This document shows, in pieces, positions 22,061-33,530 of a stretch of 64,000 bases of DNA. The DNA is from Opisthorchis felineus. Taxonomy: Eukaryota > Platyhelminthes > Trematoda > Opisthorchiida > Opisthorchiidae. Position 1 is the first letter of the stretch; each line of letters starts with the position of its first letter. The position numbers were made by a program, and so were the translations under genes. The DNA lies in the NCBI GenBank assembly GCA_004794785.1, contig SJOL01007141.1, positions 857,763 to 921,762 on the forward strand, given 5' to 3'. The notes beneath the pieces were generated by a model. The model saw only the letters and a program-made list of their open reading frames with translations, was not told the origin of the DNA and did not search any database.

Positions 22061-23149
22061 CGCTAGTCTGCTTAAGGGCAGTGACTCTTGAACTAGATTC
22101 ACCCTCCCCATAATGATCTCATCCGGCAGTCAGTCTCTGTTACTGCAACCAATGGGTCTTTTCTCATTTGAATTTTGGTTGTTCGTGCTCGCTAATCGAT
22201 GATTTAGCGGAAAGAATCAGCTATGCTTCGGCCCTAAAGTGCCGTTGGATCCCTCATTCTCATGCTACCTAGATGAGAAAAATCTCGTTTCCACTGACAG
22301 ACTTGCACTCGAATGAAAAGTCTAAAACAAATACAGCATTGTCCTTTGGAGGGTCGCGCTGAAGACCGATCAGACCCTAGTTTCATCCTACAGTTTTTAT
22401 CGCAATTTATGTACCAACGATCAATTTTTTGTGAAATTTGGCCTAACCAGTAAAATTAGGACATTGAGCCAGTGTAAACCCATTTAGCTTGAACAACCCG
22501 GGCAACTCGTGCCGATGAGCAACACAGTGTTTTTAATCTGGTCTTCGCGATACATGCCACCGGCACATATGGAAAATTGAGTACTATTCAGGGGTGCTTC
22601 TGATCACCAGAAGTGACGCGGAACGGTAGGTATGCCCCAACAGCTGCTCATTTCGGAGCATTAACATTTCACCGGGTTGCTCCAAATACCTCCGAATATG
22701 TTCTGCAAAATGTTTAAGACTCATCATTTTTGAGCCCAGTTCTAACGAAAGTAAATGAGATCAGACGATTTCTAATCAGTAGATGAGGTGTACCTATAGA
22801 AACCAGAGGCGGAAATCATAAAAAAATTCTTTGAATACATTGATGTAAAATAGAGTGAGATGAAATGAAATGATAAAAAATTGTATTCTTTCGATTCGTT
22901 ACCCTGTCGCTTGTTGTTCGCATCAAGCACTGAAATGCCCTAACCACAGTCAAGATTGTGTTTTGGAACAAGCTGCTTGATTATCAAGGATGAACATTGT
23001 CACGAAAAGGAGCACGCAAGTTGGTAGAGGGTGAAAGAGAGGGCACAACAACAATATTTATTTAGCCATTCAAGTTGCTACAAACCATCCGATTAAACAA
23101 CACATTAGAAATCCTCAGCTTCTTTCAGGGGAAACTATTACTTCCATAT
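22061..23149. other. No recognised gene
   Basis: Nothing identifiable. An ATGAAATGAAATGATAAAAA-like low-complexity patch lies near 22,860. Confidence 0.4.
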
Positions 23150-23660
23150 TCACATCACTGTCGTTTGAACAGTTCTCCTCCTGTCCAGGTGCAACTAATC
23201 AGGTGAGTCGACACCGAAGAATCGAGTTTCGCTCTTATTATGGCTCACGAGCAATACATATCCTTGGACTTGTTCGGTTTTCAGTCCGAACACCTGACAT
23301 GCAAGGCGGGCGTGTAAGCACAACTCCACCAGCCCTGGGGAACTATCACATCTGAACAGGCGAACATGTCCACTCTTGAGCGAATTGACTGGCTTGCCAG
23401 ACGCCTCGAACGACGACTCAGTAACTAGTCTGGCTGACCAGCCTACCAAGAAATCCCAATCTGGTAGTGTACGGACGCTTGAAACCTGCTGGTGCGTCCA
23501 GCATGTGTTGGTGGAGTACTGGTAACACTCTTGCATGTCAGATGTCCAGAGTTGAAAACCCGAGAAGGGCAAGGATGTGCTCAGTCCAGTGCTTCCCCCG
23601 TTTGGTATGCAGTCACGAGAATAAGTGAGCCAGGGCAGACGGAGGCTCAAACGAAAGTGA
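23150..23660 (+). repeat. Dispersed repeat, family C (longest copy)
   Basis: It begins TTCACATCACTGTCG and includes CTCCTCCTGTCCAGGTG, GAGTTTCGCTCTTAT, ATATCCTTGG, CCTGACATGCAAGGCGGGCG and CATCTGAACAGGCGAACATG. The minus-strand ORF of 151 codons across it (23,195-23,650) is open by chance or is a relic of an older coding element; it has no domain I recognise. Confidence 0.5.
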
Positions 23661-24508
23661 TGTGAACGTAAATTCTACAGATCCCGCAATCATATACAAT
23701 TACTCATTTGTCCGAAGTAAACTGCGCACATTTACACGACTTTATAAGTATATCTTAAAAGCCAGGCAGTCGAAACAGTGGACAGAGTGTGTGACTCACA
23801 CACCATCCTTTACCTTCAGTCCCCAAGTCCATCCAGGCCCACCAGCAATTTTGTCTGGTTGACCCAACCAGGATTGTTTTGAAACACTGGTGTGCTGACG
23901 GCCCATTGCACAGAACCATTGATTTGGACGTATCGATCTCATCCGATAGTGTTTATGTGTATGTCATCGGTTATTCAGACGAGATGTAGAAGGCCAGTTT
24001 GTCCAACAGGATTGTTTGGCACACTAATTCTAACTTGGAAGATCTTTGTTTATCTGCTCACCATCCGTCGCCAGTTTACCTCAGTTCGTCACGGATTGCA
24101 CAGGGCTGGTGATGAGCTTTGGATATTAGCGTTATTTTTCTACAAAGATTCACCAATTCATTTAAACAGTCGAGTGAAATGAATAACTATATTCGTAAAA
24201 ATTGCAAACCTAATGGTTCGCACACCCTAGTCAATGTGTACACATCCGTCACCGATGTTCCGTTTGCAAGCATTCCGGTGCAGCTTACTGCCAATGTACA
24301 CCTATGTCAGTTTGATTACAACAAACCCAGCTGAAATAGCACAGATCACTGGACATCGTGGATACCAAATTCTAAGAAATTGTAACCATGTGAATAAAGC
24401 ACTACAGCTTTTGATGTTCGTTTTGGCCTCCTTAGGATTAAGGTTAAGTTGCATTGTGTTATATTGTATCGTACTATATTGGTCATACTGAAATGCATCA
24501 AGTTACAT
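23661..24508. other. No recognised gene
   Basis: Overlapping short plus-strand ORFs (66-96 codons, 23,662-24,491) lack motifs. Confidence 0.35.
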
Positions 24509-24592
24509 TGTTATATTATATTATATTATATTATATTATATTATAATTATATTATATTATATTATATTACATTATATTATATCATATATAAA
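24509..24592. repeat. Microsatellite (TTATA)n
   Basis: About 16 imperfect copies of a five-base TTATA unit, with one interruption near 24,544. Simple sequence, likely unstable in length. Confidence 0.9.
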
Positions 24593-25954
24593 TGTGCAGT
24601 ACATATTGATTGTATGTTATTAGCATATTAGTACTACACTGCGTAATAGATTGTATCATAAATACATTTAAGAGAAGCGCAATCAAATAGTCTGTGATCG
24701 TTTGACACTATTAAAGCCCACCAGTTCATTTCTTCCGGTTCGAATTAGTTTTGAGCCAGATTTCTTAAAGGAGTGCAGCATTATCATTCACTTTTTGGTT
24801 CATTTGGTTGGTGCTGTTTGGAGCCGAATCTCCTCCCTGTTGTACCATTTGCGAATATTTTAATTTTGTGGAACTACACAGGAGCGATGTCGGTGACAGC
24901 TGTTTTTTCTCTTCAAAACTCTCGACATCACACAGAAAAACGTGATTTTTGTTAACGTTCTTCTGTTTCAATCCAGGTTTTTCTTGTTTGTTTGCCTCAG
25001 AAAGAGCTATGTGGTGGCTTACTCGGTGAAAACATTTAGGAAGGTCAAAGTAACGGATCAGGCCTACTTGTTAATAATCGGATATTCATCAAGAGCGAAA
25101 TTTCAGGGAAGCAAAAGTTCTACACACTGAAGGCAGTCAATTTCATATTATGCACCATATGGCGCTCAATCTTTTTAATACTATCCCAGCCGAATTCGGT
25201 ATGGCACTCCTAAGGTTATCGTATGTTCACAGACAGCCTGTCCAGAAGTGCTCTCAGCGATTATTGATTCGCCGTGTGTGAGAACAACGACTACATGTCT
25301 CCCTCTGCAGAGTTTCCGGGCGTACGTTCATTAAAAACACAAATAGTCTGTATACTCGACAAAGCCTATTCACCTCTGCTTTTCGCGTCGCATCTTGTGA
25401 TTTTCCAGATGATGCGGCATCCTCGTTAGTACCCTTAGATGGTTCCTGTGGTCGTTTCGGTATTTAGCACATTATCCACATGAACAAAGGTTTCCAGGAT
25501 CCCAGCAATAACTTTTCGACTGCCTTACGGAATAGTGCTGAGGCACACTGTAACTCGAAAGGCGTGCAACTGCACGCCAACACTGCTTTGCGAGTGCTGG
25601 TACCCCTTGGTGAGTTTAGCTTTCTGGGTCAGTTCTACTTGGCTGTACGAATGTTCCAAATCCATCTCCTATCCATCCACCATCTACAAAGACAATTTCG
25701 AAAGGAATACCTGTTGACCTTTAGTTTGACAATGAACGCAAACGTGGAGTACTGTTCGGTAGGTCAAATGTTGTGGATTCATCAAAAACATCGTGTGTTG
25801 GGTTACATATAGCTATTGGGAACAGGGATACCTCTTGTCTGTGTGGCATACAAAATAACGGCAGGGGCATTTTGTCATTTTGCGTGGCAGTGCATGGAAC
25901 TGGTCTGGCCACTTCTCATCATCTGGAGTAAATCTACTACCAATGTAAGGAGGA
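24593..25954. other. No recognised gene
   Basis: An ORF of 110 codons at 25,480-25,812 shows no domain. A 40-bp block near 25,140 (CATATTATGCACCATATGGCG) recurs at about 26,876-26,900, so repeat material is present. Confidence 0.35.
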
Positions 25955-26245
25955 GTTGTTTATTAGAAAACGCCAACTAAACGGTTACAGACTATTGGAC
26001 AGGAAAGTTAAACTCTCATTTGCATGTTGTTTTTAAAAACGGAATATCCATCTTCTTCTCGAACGCGTCTTCTTGAACTCTTCTGGATATTCATTGACTA
26101 TCGCACAATTGAAAGCAAAAACTGTAAAGTAGTTCCACAAATTCCGTAATAAATCCCACCTTCCATTAGATCAAGGCGAAGTTACGAGAACACACGTACT
26201 ACTCGCATGCGTCATCAGTAGTACCCACCGTTACACCAGCAGCTG
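25955..26245 (+). repeat. Dispersed repeat D, copy 1
   Basis: It shares with 34,194-34,465, in the same order and orientation, TTAGAAAACGCCAACTAAAC, CTATTGGACAGGAAAGT, CGTAATAAATCCCA, ACCTTCCATTAGA and GCGTCATCAGTAG. Two copies about 8.2 kb apart; type unknown. Confidence 0.6.
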
Positions 26246-26383
26246 AAGAGATGGATTGCATCAGAGTGTTGGGGTCGTCTGCATTGAACAGTGCATTTGA
26301 ATCGCTTATGTAGAGCGTCGGAAACGAATTGTCCGTGCAGAAATCAATTCCCAGTTTTACTCACGTAGATCAACGTTGTTCTT

Positions 26384-26426
26384 GTGAGGGAGGAAGGAGG
26401 GAAGGAGGGAAGGAAGGGGAGAAGAC
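26384..26426 (+). repeat. Polypurine tract (GGGAGGAA-type)
   Basis: About 43 bp of almost pure G and A in a GGAAGGA rhythm directly abuts the HH-SINE fragment starting near 26,430. It may be an old insertion tail or a simple repeat. Confidence 0.75.
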
Positions 26427-26690
26427 AGGCAGGTTGCTGAAAGCTCTTCGACGACCCACGGTCGGTTTTGTCCTTCAGAAGGTTCACCTGCTAGGCATAT
26501 TCTTCAAGCTGATGTCAATCGTATGTTCTAGCTGAACCCAAAATGTACGCCATTCGCGAACTACAATCAGTTGCACAATAGTTTGGTTATAACGCGAAAC
26601 TCAGTCAAATCCGGAAGAACATTGTAAACGAGTGATTCAACTGGATTCATGTGAGTTCCATGTGAGTTAAAGCCAGATTGGTGTGCAAAT
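26427..26690 (-). mobile_element. HH-SINE, broken ribozyme
   Basis: Minus-strand end AGGTTGCTGAAAGCTCTTCG and a ribozyme remnant reading CAGGTGA..AAAACCGACC on the minus strand (about 26,445-26,495), so both cores are mutated. The remainder (26,560-26,690) holds opposite-orientation unit fragments. Confidence 0.5.
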
Positions 26691-26704
26691 GAGTGTAATT
26701 AGAA

Positions 26705-26895
26705 AAAGGCCATCATATAATGTGGGATTTTTTGAAGTCAGAACACAGCGAAGTGGAATAAGGTGTTGTAATCCGAATTGATTCTACGAATTCTCGGACA
26801 AGGCTGCCTACGTCAACCAAAACTTCGGATTACAACATCGTATTCAACCACGCTGTGTTTTGACTTTAAAAATGTCATATTATGCACCATATGGT
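26705..26895. repeat. Imperfect inverted repeat (foldback)
   Basis: The left arm (about 26,712-26,785), with AACACAGCGAAGTGGAATAA and GTTGTAATCCGA, is the reverse complement of the right arm (about 26,825-26,890), with TCGGATTACAACATCGTATT and CGCTGTGTTTTGACTT. The arms are about 65 bp around a 40-bp spacer. It could form a long hairpin; family unknown. Confidence 0.65.
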
Positions 26896-29326
26896 GCTCA
26901 ATCTTTTTATCCGAGCCTAATTCTTCCCGGAACTCCCAGGCATAGTTTATCTCACAAAAATGTAATTTTAATAGCGGTGGAGATATTTGGAATAGCTTAC
27001 TAGTATACATGTGTATAGTGTTTGCGCCATTTTCACGACGATTTATCACAGTCATGTAATTTCATGACCCTCAGGGCCCAGGTAACTACGTGGTTGACAT
27101 CGCGAACTTCCCTTTTGGACGAGCGGGGTTCAAGTCCCTTCAAGAATGCCTGCCGGCCTCCATTTTGGAACCTGTGTACCCATGTCGTCAAGAAAAATGG
27201 TGTAAAACAGGATTCTTGGCTCATTTTTTAAATTTAGAGCTCTTGGTTCCAGGGCATCTGAAGGTTGAAGTCGGGAACCTGCTCGCGGTAGTATCACTTC
27301 AGTTTCTCAGTTGAAAAATTCATGCCCCAAATTGCAACTGCTAGGGCTTCGTTCATCATAGATAAGGAGGATGATGGGATAAAAGTTGCGGTTTGGGTGC
27401 TTTATCCCAATCTGTGCACTGGAGACAAATAGAACTGCTTGTCTAGCATGACAGGAAGCAAGGGCTACTCAGTAAAGACGGTAGCTTTGATGCAAGAGCT
27501 CCATTGGCTGCGTGGCACAGCCGCATCTGTCACAGTCACCAACCGTTGATTGTCTCGTCGTATTGTTTCCATCCGGGAGAGAGCAGTTTCCAAAGCAAAT
27601 AATCTGAGTGGTAAGGGTTTTCATGTTCCGTCGCCGATTTATGGACTCGGTCGTCTCCAGCCTCTACAAGGCTGAGCGAATTTAGCTCCATGGGGTACAC
27701 TGTCTTCTGGTGTGTAAAGTTCATGGCCTGACCAGCGCAACCTGTGGAGTATGGACAGCTGATCTATCGAGGGAGAGTGAACTTTCCCAAAAACCATCTA
27801 GCTTACCTCAGTATTACGTATCTGATATTTCAACCAGACCCGTAGCTGTGCACTGAGGTGCAGTGGTTCTTGCTGCTACAGCTTCGTTCACCGAGGACCA
27901 GGAGATTAAGCGAATGGGGGCCACACGTTGAAGGTGATGACCCGATAATTTAATTGACCCAAAAAGGTGTTGTTTGCCTGGTGTGGCAAGAACTTGAGGC
28001 TACCCAGTAAAAGTGATTGTTCTAATGCAAGAGTGTAATTAGCTGCTTGATACAGCCCTATCTATCAGGGTCACTAACCATTAATGTGACCCGCCCCACA
28101 GTCACCATCCGGGGAGATGGCCGTTACCCAAGCGGCTGAGCTGATCGGTAATGGATTTTATGCTTTGTATCCAAGTCATGGACTGACGGAACCTGGATCA
28201 TTCGAAGAGGATGATGGTGGAGTGCCGCCTAACCTCCATGCTTCCAACATGTAAGTGAAGTCTGAATGAAAGACCTAGCGGTATCTAGGTAAACATCAGA
28301 AGCAACAAACTAAGCATGACTTGAGGAACTCAGTTGAGGTAATTTTTTAGTTGTGGGAAAAATCAGTGCAGTCAGTCTACTCGGAAGACATCTCCGTGTT
28401 CGGTGAATCCAAAAAAATCCTTCACCGAATCGACTGTCACGGTTGTTTAACTAGATGGAAGCTGGCCGGGTAACCCAAGAGAGAATTGAGGCACTTAAAG
28501 AATTACACTGGAGAAACGGTTCCAACGGATCAGATCAAAAGAGCAACTTTCACAATAGGAGATACACTACACAGGTAAATTTCCACCATATTTCAGCCGT
28601 TACATCTGTGATGCAACATACGTTTTCACGAAAAAAGTTCGTGAGGCACATCGGGACCCATACTGTCGAATGTGTCCCCAAGTTTGTTCAGCACTCAGGC
28701 ACCGGTGAATGAGAGGAGGCACCTCGCTACGAACCAAACGATTACAAGCTATTAGACAAGAAGGTAAACACTGTGATTCCCCATCAGTGTTTTCACGTTC
28801 CACTTTCATTGCAACGACATATATAATGACAGAGCACAGTCAACCACGCACACGCATCACGCGCACGTCAGAATGCAGTCCGGCTCACAAAACCAGCAAA
28901 GCGCGCCTCAACTGCACGTCGCATCGGCTCTTGGATCTAACGTCAGCAAACTCGGGCCACGGACAACAAGGAACAAGTGTGGCGATAATATTGCCAAGAG
29001 AACACTTCCTGCATCCGGCCTCTCTTCGCCCAACCTCACCAAGGACCTAACAAACTGACAAGTCCCCCCACTTTCGACTGCAGCAACGTTAGCCGGACTC
29101 ACTTCACCACACTTCGGCTATATCCTTCGAATAGTTGGATTTTGCTTACAGGTAACACTAAACAGTAGTTTACAAGTAACCGCAGAGATTTTCACTGCCT
29201 TCTATGTAGTGCCAGTGTTCTAGCTCTCGGGTTGGTTGGCCCTGGGAACCAATCATCAGTCGGCTGTCTATCTCGGTTACCGACACTACTTAGACCGAAG
29301 AAAGCAACAAGCCTTTGTGTCTGGAA
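26896..29326. other. Upstream of the ADA locus, no gene called
   Basis: ORFs at 28,455-28,712 and 28,709-29,050 have no convincing domain. A tRNA-like stretch near 27,080-27,140 (B-box-like GGGGTTCAAGTCCC) may be another SINE head. If ADA were transcribed, its promoter and 5' UTR would be here, but I see no clear promoter motif. Confidence 0.35.
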
Positions 29327-29530
29327 ATGAACTTCGGTGCTGGTCAGAAGAGTATCGAAATACATCTACATTTAGACGGAGCCGTGCGACCACGGACTTT
29401 GTTTGAATTGGCCCATAGCCGGAACATACCCATTCCTTATTCTACACCAGAAGAACCAACTAAGCCGTACATACTAGCTAATTTTTCAAAGGGTTTCCAC
29501 CTAATATTACCTATTCTCGCTGGTGACAAG
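29327..29530 (+). CDS. ADA: ADA exon 1 (metal-binding HLHLDG segment)
   Basis: It starts at ATG 29,327; the frame is open a few codons further up but without an ATG. It reads MNFGAGQKSIEIHLHLDGAV and continues to LPILAGDK, ending at AAG|GTAAGC (donor 29,531), phase 0. HLH supplies the first two zinc ligands of the family, and RPRTLFELA matches the following helix. The exon is about 68 codons and undamaged. An internal AG (GGTCAG) shortly after the ATG could instead be an acceptor for an unseen leader exon. Confidence 0.8.
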
Positions 29531-29739
29531 GTAAGCTAACCTGTGATGGTATGCGGTTTTATGTACGCGTAGGGGAACAGCTAAATAATTATTATTTCAT
29601 GATGGAAATAATTTGCCTTACAGTCTGTACCAGATTTCCTAGACAAATCAGAGGCATTTTCTTAGCGAAAAACCACTTATAAGTTTGTTGAAAACTTGCC
29701 ACACTCGTTCAGCTAGAACATCACTTTAGTGCATTGGTG

Positions 29740-29870
29740 CATGCCATTAAAAAAGGCACTAGGGCTGAAATGCTGCCAGGTTGCCCAAGCCTAGAAAGGG
29801 ACACTCATGATTCTGAGGTCGGGTTCGTATAATGGACTTTCCGGTCAGCAAGTTGATGCCCTTCACAGGG
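29740..29870 (-). mobile_element. tRNA-like SINE, family B
   Basis: It lies in ADA intron 1. It carries GGCACTAGGGCTGAAATGCTG and GCCAGGTTGCCCAAGCC (family body) and a decayed B box (GAGGTCGGGTTCGTATAA). Confidence 0.5.
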
Positions 29871-29872
29871 TT

Positions 29873-30385
29873 TAACAGGTAGGCGCATACCCTGATTTTT
29901 CGTCAACCTCACGTTCTGCTTCAACCAAAATTGGACGGAATCCAAAAAATATTATCATTAACATAAGAATTCGACTTTTACGGGAGACCTACTTGGAAGC
30001 CAACTGAATCTCTCGTTTATGACGGTCTCCTTCAATTAAAACTGCAGTAAATTGTCCAGACAGAACGTACTACTCACAATGATGGATTCAAGTGGAACAT
30101 AAGTTTGACAGAAACTCGGAGCCTGCGACTGCCTTACGAACTTTAAGAAGACAATGGGTGAAACTGATTGTGGGCTGTCAGTTTTCAGCAACCTTTTGTG
30201 AGTAGTGTATTCTGTCTAGACAACTTACTGTATTATCTTGAATATAGTTCCAACTGAAACATGAGGTGGCTTTTTTGCATCACACTCGGTTAAAGAATAT
30301 CACAAACGAGAGGTTCAGCTGCAGTTAGTTGGGTCTCTCATTAAGCCCAACTTAGTTTGCAAGTGAGTGCACTTCGTGTGTGTTT
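29873..30385. mobile_element. HH-SINE inverted pair
   Basis: A minus-oriented unit (about 29,873-30,080; AACAGGTAGGCGCATACCC, ACGGGAGACC) meets a plus-oriented unit (about 30,080-30,385; ATAAGTTTGACAGAAACTCGG, TTTTCAGCAACC, TGAAACATGAGGTGG). The plus-strand ribozyme (30,135-30,172) has CTTACGA in place of CTGACGA but keeps GAAA; stem III is ACTGAT. It is inactive by core mutation. Confidence 0.55.
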
Positions 30386-31119
30386 CGTCCTTGTTTAATG
30401 TGTTGCTTTTGAAGAAGTATTGTTGTTTGATGGAAAAGTGAGCTCATCAGAAGTGAGATCGGAGAAGTGAGATCATCAGTTCCTAGTATTCCTTGGATTT
30501 TCCGTTTGTAGTCGCCCATGATATAAGACTTCATCGGAGGGGAATGTACGCGGTCGCTATTGATGTCACACAGGTTACTGATTGACTAAAATTTAGTGGA
30601 CACAAAGCGGTGGTGTACAAATAATGATCGCAAAGCATAGTCTAGACAGTACATGCCTACTCTATTCATAAATCTGGAGTAATGTGTAGTTTTTGGGATT
30701 ATTTAAAGCAGGATGCGGAACCAGCTGTACACGAATGGATCAATCAATATAATATCGATTGATTTTCAATATACATGCATCCACCAAATGTTTTTACCGA
30801 ACAAAGGAATGTAACCAACTCACGACAGTTTAAATCTGATTCAAACTAATGAATAGTTATATCCAGCATAAGCCTATGTCTAATTCTATTATTGAAACAT
30901 TTTGCGGTTCAACTAATAATTACCCGTTAAATTGTTTAACCCGTGCCGCTTACAAGCGCTTGCAGTATCCAGGGCGGCTTTCCCTCCTGCCTGTTCCACG
31001 AGACAAGCTGACAGTTCTCTGTCACACCCTGATTGCACACCAAGGCCACCGATAGCTATCGGCGTTCGGTTGGCAAGCTTGGGTTGATTTCGCCACTTAC
31101 GCTTGTTCGTGCATGCTCA
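30386..31119. other. ADA intron 1, nothing recognised
   Basis: Intronic by position. No exon missing from the ADA alignment is expected here, since exons 1 and 2 join without a gap. Confidence 0.45.
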
Positions 31120-31397
31120 CCGATGAATCAGCATTTTTAAGCGGATCGCTTCAACCACGCACCCCCGACCGTTTGACTCAGTTGTACTGGTGAGTTGTCG
31201 TTCCCGAGGCACAGGAGACCTGAGTTTGATTGCACTTGTCTGCCACACCTGCAGACCCGAACAGAGTGACGCCTGCCATCTATGATGCACTGATGCGTGC
31301 GCCAGACAACGGCGCGTAGGTGGACACAGTCGTGCAAAAATGTAACGTAAGGATTGACTGTCTGAAAAACCGGGCGAAACGCTCGGGCTTTGACGGT
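31120..31397 (+). repeat. Dispersed repeat, family C (weak match)
   Basis: It has TGGTGAGTTGTCGTTCCCGAG and CCTGAGTTTGATTGCACTTG, which align loosely to the GGTGAGTCGACACCGAAG / GAGTTTCGCTCTTA segments of the copy at 23,150. Confidence 0.35.
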
Positions 31398-31830
31398 ACA
31401 TTCAGTTGCTTGAAAACATCATAAACGGGAGATTCAGCTGGGTTCCAGGTGAGTCTCCCTTCGAAAACCAAATTGGTACGCAAATGAATGTATTTCGCTA
31501 ATTTGGTGCAATCTGGGTTCAAGTAGAACATAAGGTTGACGGAAACTCTGGGACTGCGCCTACCTGATGAACCCCAAGAAGGACGAAACTGGTCGTGGGC
31601 TGTCGAAGAGTTTTCAGCAACCTTATGAATAGTGTAGTACGTCTATGCGTGTATCGCGACACCTGGAACATCGTGCCAACTGAAACATGAGGTGGCATGG
31701 TGCAACACATTCAGTTGCTTAAAAACATAAAAAATGAGAGATTCAGCTGGGTTCCAGGTGAATCTCCTGTCAAAACCAAAGTGATGTGCAAATGGGTGTA
31801 CTTGCCGAAAGCATATCTCACTTTTGGTAG
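31398..31830 (+). mobile_element. HH-SINE tandem, 309-bp period
   Basis: The start block TTCAGTTGCT occurs at 31,401 and again at 31,710, a 309-bp period, each time followed by GAGATTCAGCTGGGTTCCAGG. A complete unit is followed by about 120 bp of a second one. The junction (about 31,625-31,710) shows what lies between a ribozyme tail and the next unit start, and defines the repeat length best in this window. Confidence 0.75.
31558..31600 (+). ncRNA. Hammerhead ribozyme-like core, weak stem II
   Basis: Stem I GCCTAC/GTGGGC has six pairs. The core CTGATGA is at 31,564-31,570. Stem II ACCC/GGAC keeps only two of four pairs. The core GAAA is intact. Stem III ACTGGT still pairs as a palindrome with G-U. 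The cleavage triplet is GTC. Core residues are complete, but activity is doubtful. Confidence 0.65.
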
Positions 31831-31849
31831 TGTGAAGAGGTTTGGGAAA

Positions 31850-32175
31850 TTTGATGGAGATTTCGTCCTGTTGAAAGGCAGAAGAGCACTTTACGGCTGC
31901 TCCATTCTCATTGGAAATCACCAATTGTGCGCAATTCACGGCACTCTAGCTGTGACATAGGGGCGACCCTCTTTTAGCTGTTTGAACACAACCGTTCGGC
32001 CACGAGCGACTGGCCAGCAGCGTGATTGGCTGTCACTTAGACAAGATGTAGCACCACTCATCCTTCAGTCAAGGAAATCACATCAAATGGTCACGTGTTC
32101 ACTGTCTACTCAAGTGACGACTTCTCAGAAGGAAGTTTTACTCGTCTTGTGAATTTATTCTTCCTCTACTTATTG
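31850..32175 (-). mobile_element. tRNA-like SINE, family A
   Basis: It has AACCGTTCGGCCACGAGCGA (A-box side, about 31,990) and a body matching 3,941-4,090 over GTGATTGGCTGTCACTTAGAC, CACTCATCCTTCAG and AGTGACGACTTCTCAGA. The B-box portion is deleted or rearranged. Confidence 0.5.
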
Positions 32176-33019
32176 ATTGATGGTATTTGGTGAAGATTTG
32201 GTAATCACGTAATGTACTATGATGTGATGCAATTATGGTAATTTTCGTGATGGCAATGATGCACTTCTGCCCTTCTTTTTACCATAGCGTGTGGCTTTAA
32301 CCGGACAGACGGCTGATGAGTCCATCAGGAGGGCTAAAATGACTAAAAGCGAATGTTAACAGGATATCTAAACCGGTGTTGAAAGCGATCTGTTACGGGG
32401 CCCAAATACAAATGAATAGGTTGTCCTCCTCCAAAACGGAACTGATTTTTCATAGCACCACCGCCTCAAAACAGCCTGTTTAACAGTAAGAGGTATCCTC
32501 TTATACTAAGACACGTTTTCCTGATATTCTGAACGTTCGAGCCATATCTGTGACCTATGGATAGTAGCCAAGTTGCACTCATCAAACGAGTTTAACAATA
32601 ATCTTAAATGGTAGTTCAAAAGTAATTTCATACTAGGTCAGTCGAGGGTGAAGGAGTTGGATTTATCCGGAACTCGCAAGTAGTATGCTAAATGTAATTC
32701 CATCTGCACAGAAGACGATGAGGCCAACATTCAAATGCTTCGGGTTGTCACACCCTTAGCTGATGGGATTAAGCAATCCTGTTCACCCAGTGAGTGTGGC
32801 CTGACGGTCATTCCGATTGATACTGGCGTGTCTGGTGTGAATGTTCAAAGCTTACGTGTAGCAGTATTGTGCTATTGTGCTATTCCATCATTATTAGACT
32901 AGACTACTCGACAAGCATCAAGCACAATTGTCTGAATTGTTTACGGTGCTGATACGCTCAGGATGCGCGTACTAGTATTGTGCGCGTTTTCGCCAAGTAT
33001 AATCATTTGCACACGAATA
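32176..33019. other. ADA intron 1, nothing clear
   Basis: GGCTGATGAGTCCATCAGGAGG at about 32,305-32,330 hints at another ribozyme remnant without a GAAA partner. Nothing else stands out. Confidence 0.35.
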
Positions 33020-33530
33020 TGGTTTTGATGGGAGACTCAGCCGAATCCAACTGATTCCCCCGTTTTTGATGGTCCACTTCACATAAATGTGCTGCATCAG
33101 GCCACTCGTGTTTCACTTGGCACAACATTCGAGGTGTCACGATTGTCCAAACGTAACACTACTCATAAGGTCGCTGAAAACTCACCGACAGCGCACGACT
33201 GATTTCACCCTTTTGGGTCTCATCAGGTAGCGATAACTTCAATATGGTACCAGATGGAACAAGAGGCAACCTGAAGCAACACATGTGGGTGAAGCGAAAC
33301 ACCATAAATGGGAGATTTAGCTAGTCTGATTTGCGCTTTCTGTCAAAACCAACTTCGTGTGAAAATGAGAGTATTTCTCGAAATCTGTTCCATTTAGGTT
33401 CAAGTAGAAAATAAGGTTGAGGGAATCTAGGAGACTGCTTCTACCTAATGAACCCCAAGAAGGGCGAAGTCGGTCATGGTCTATAGACGATTTTTTAGCA
33501 ACCTTATGAGTAATGAGTTACGTTTCTTCT
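33020..33530. mobile_element. HH-SINE inverted pair (two ribozyme regions)
   Basis: A minus-strand unit (about 33,020-33,240) faces a plus-strand unit (about 33,240-33,530). The minus ribozyme keeps its core; the plus ribozyme (about 33,440-33,482) has CTAATGA and GAAG. The two ribozyme regions are about 220 bp apart in opposite orientation, so a read-through RNA would fold into a long hairpin. Confidence 0.6.
33191..33232 (-). ncRNA. Hammerhead ribozyme-like core
   Basis: On the minus strand: stem I CGCTAC/GTGCGC (five of six pairs), CTGATGA (33,220-33,226), stem II ACCC/GGGT with an AAAA loop and one extra G at the base, GAAA, stem III ATCAGT (imperfect), GTC. The core is intact; stem III is weak. 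Confidence 0.5.

Noticed and set aside
23195..23650. 151-codon minus-strand ORF as a gene
   Set aside because: It lies across the dispersed repeat family C, shows no domain and is broken in the other copies.
28455..28712. Possible C2H2 zinc-finger exon just upstream of ADA
   Set aside because: Cys and His residues appear in two different frames (for example CRMCPQVC), but the spacing fits no complete finger and stops interrupt both frames.
32305..32350. GCTGATGAGTCC as a further hammerhead
   Set aside because: The CTGATGA-like block is there, but no GAAA, stem III or matching stem I follows.
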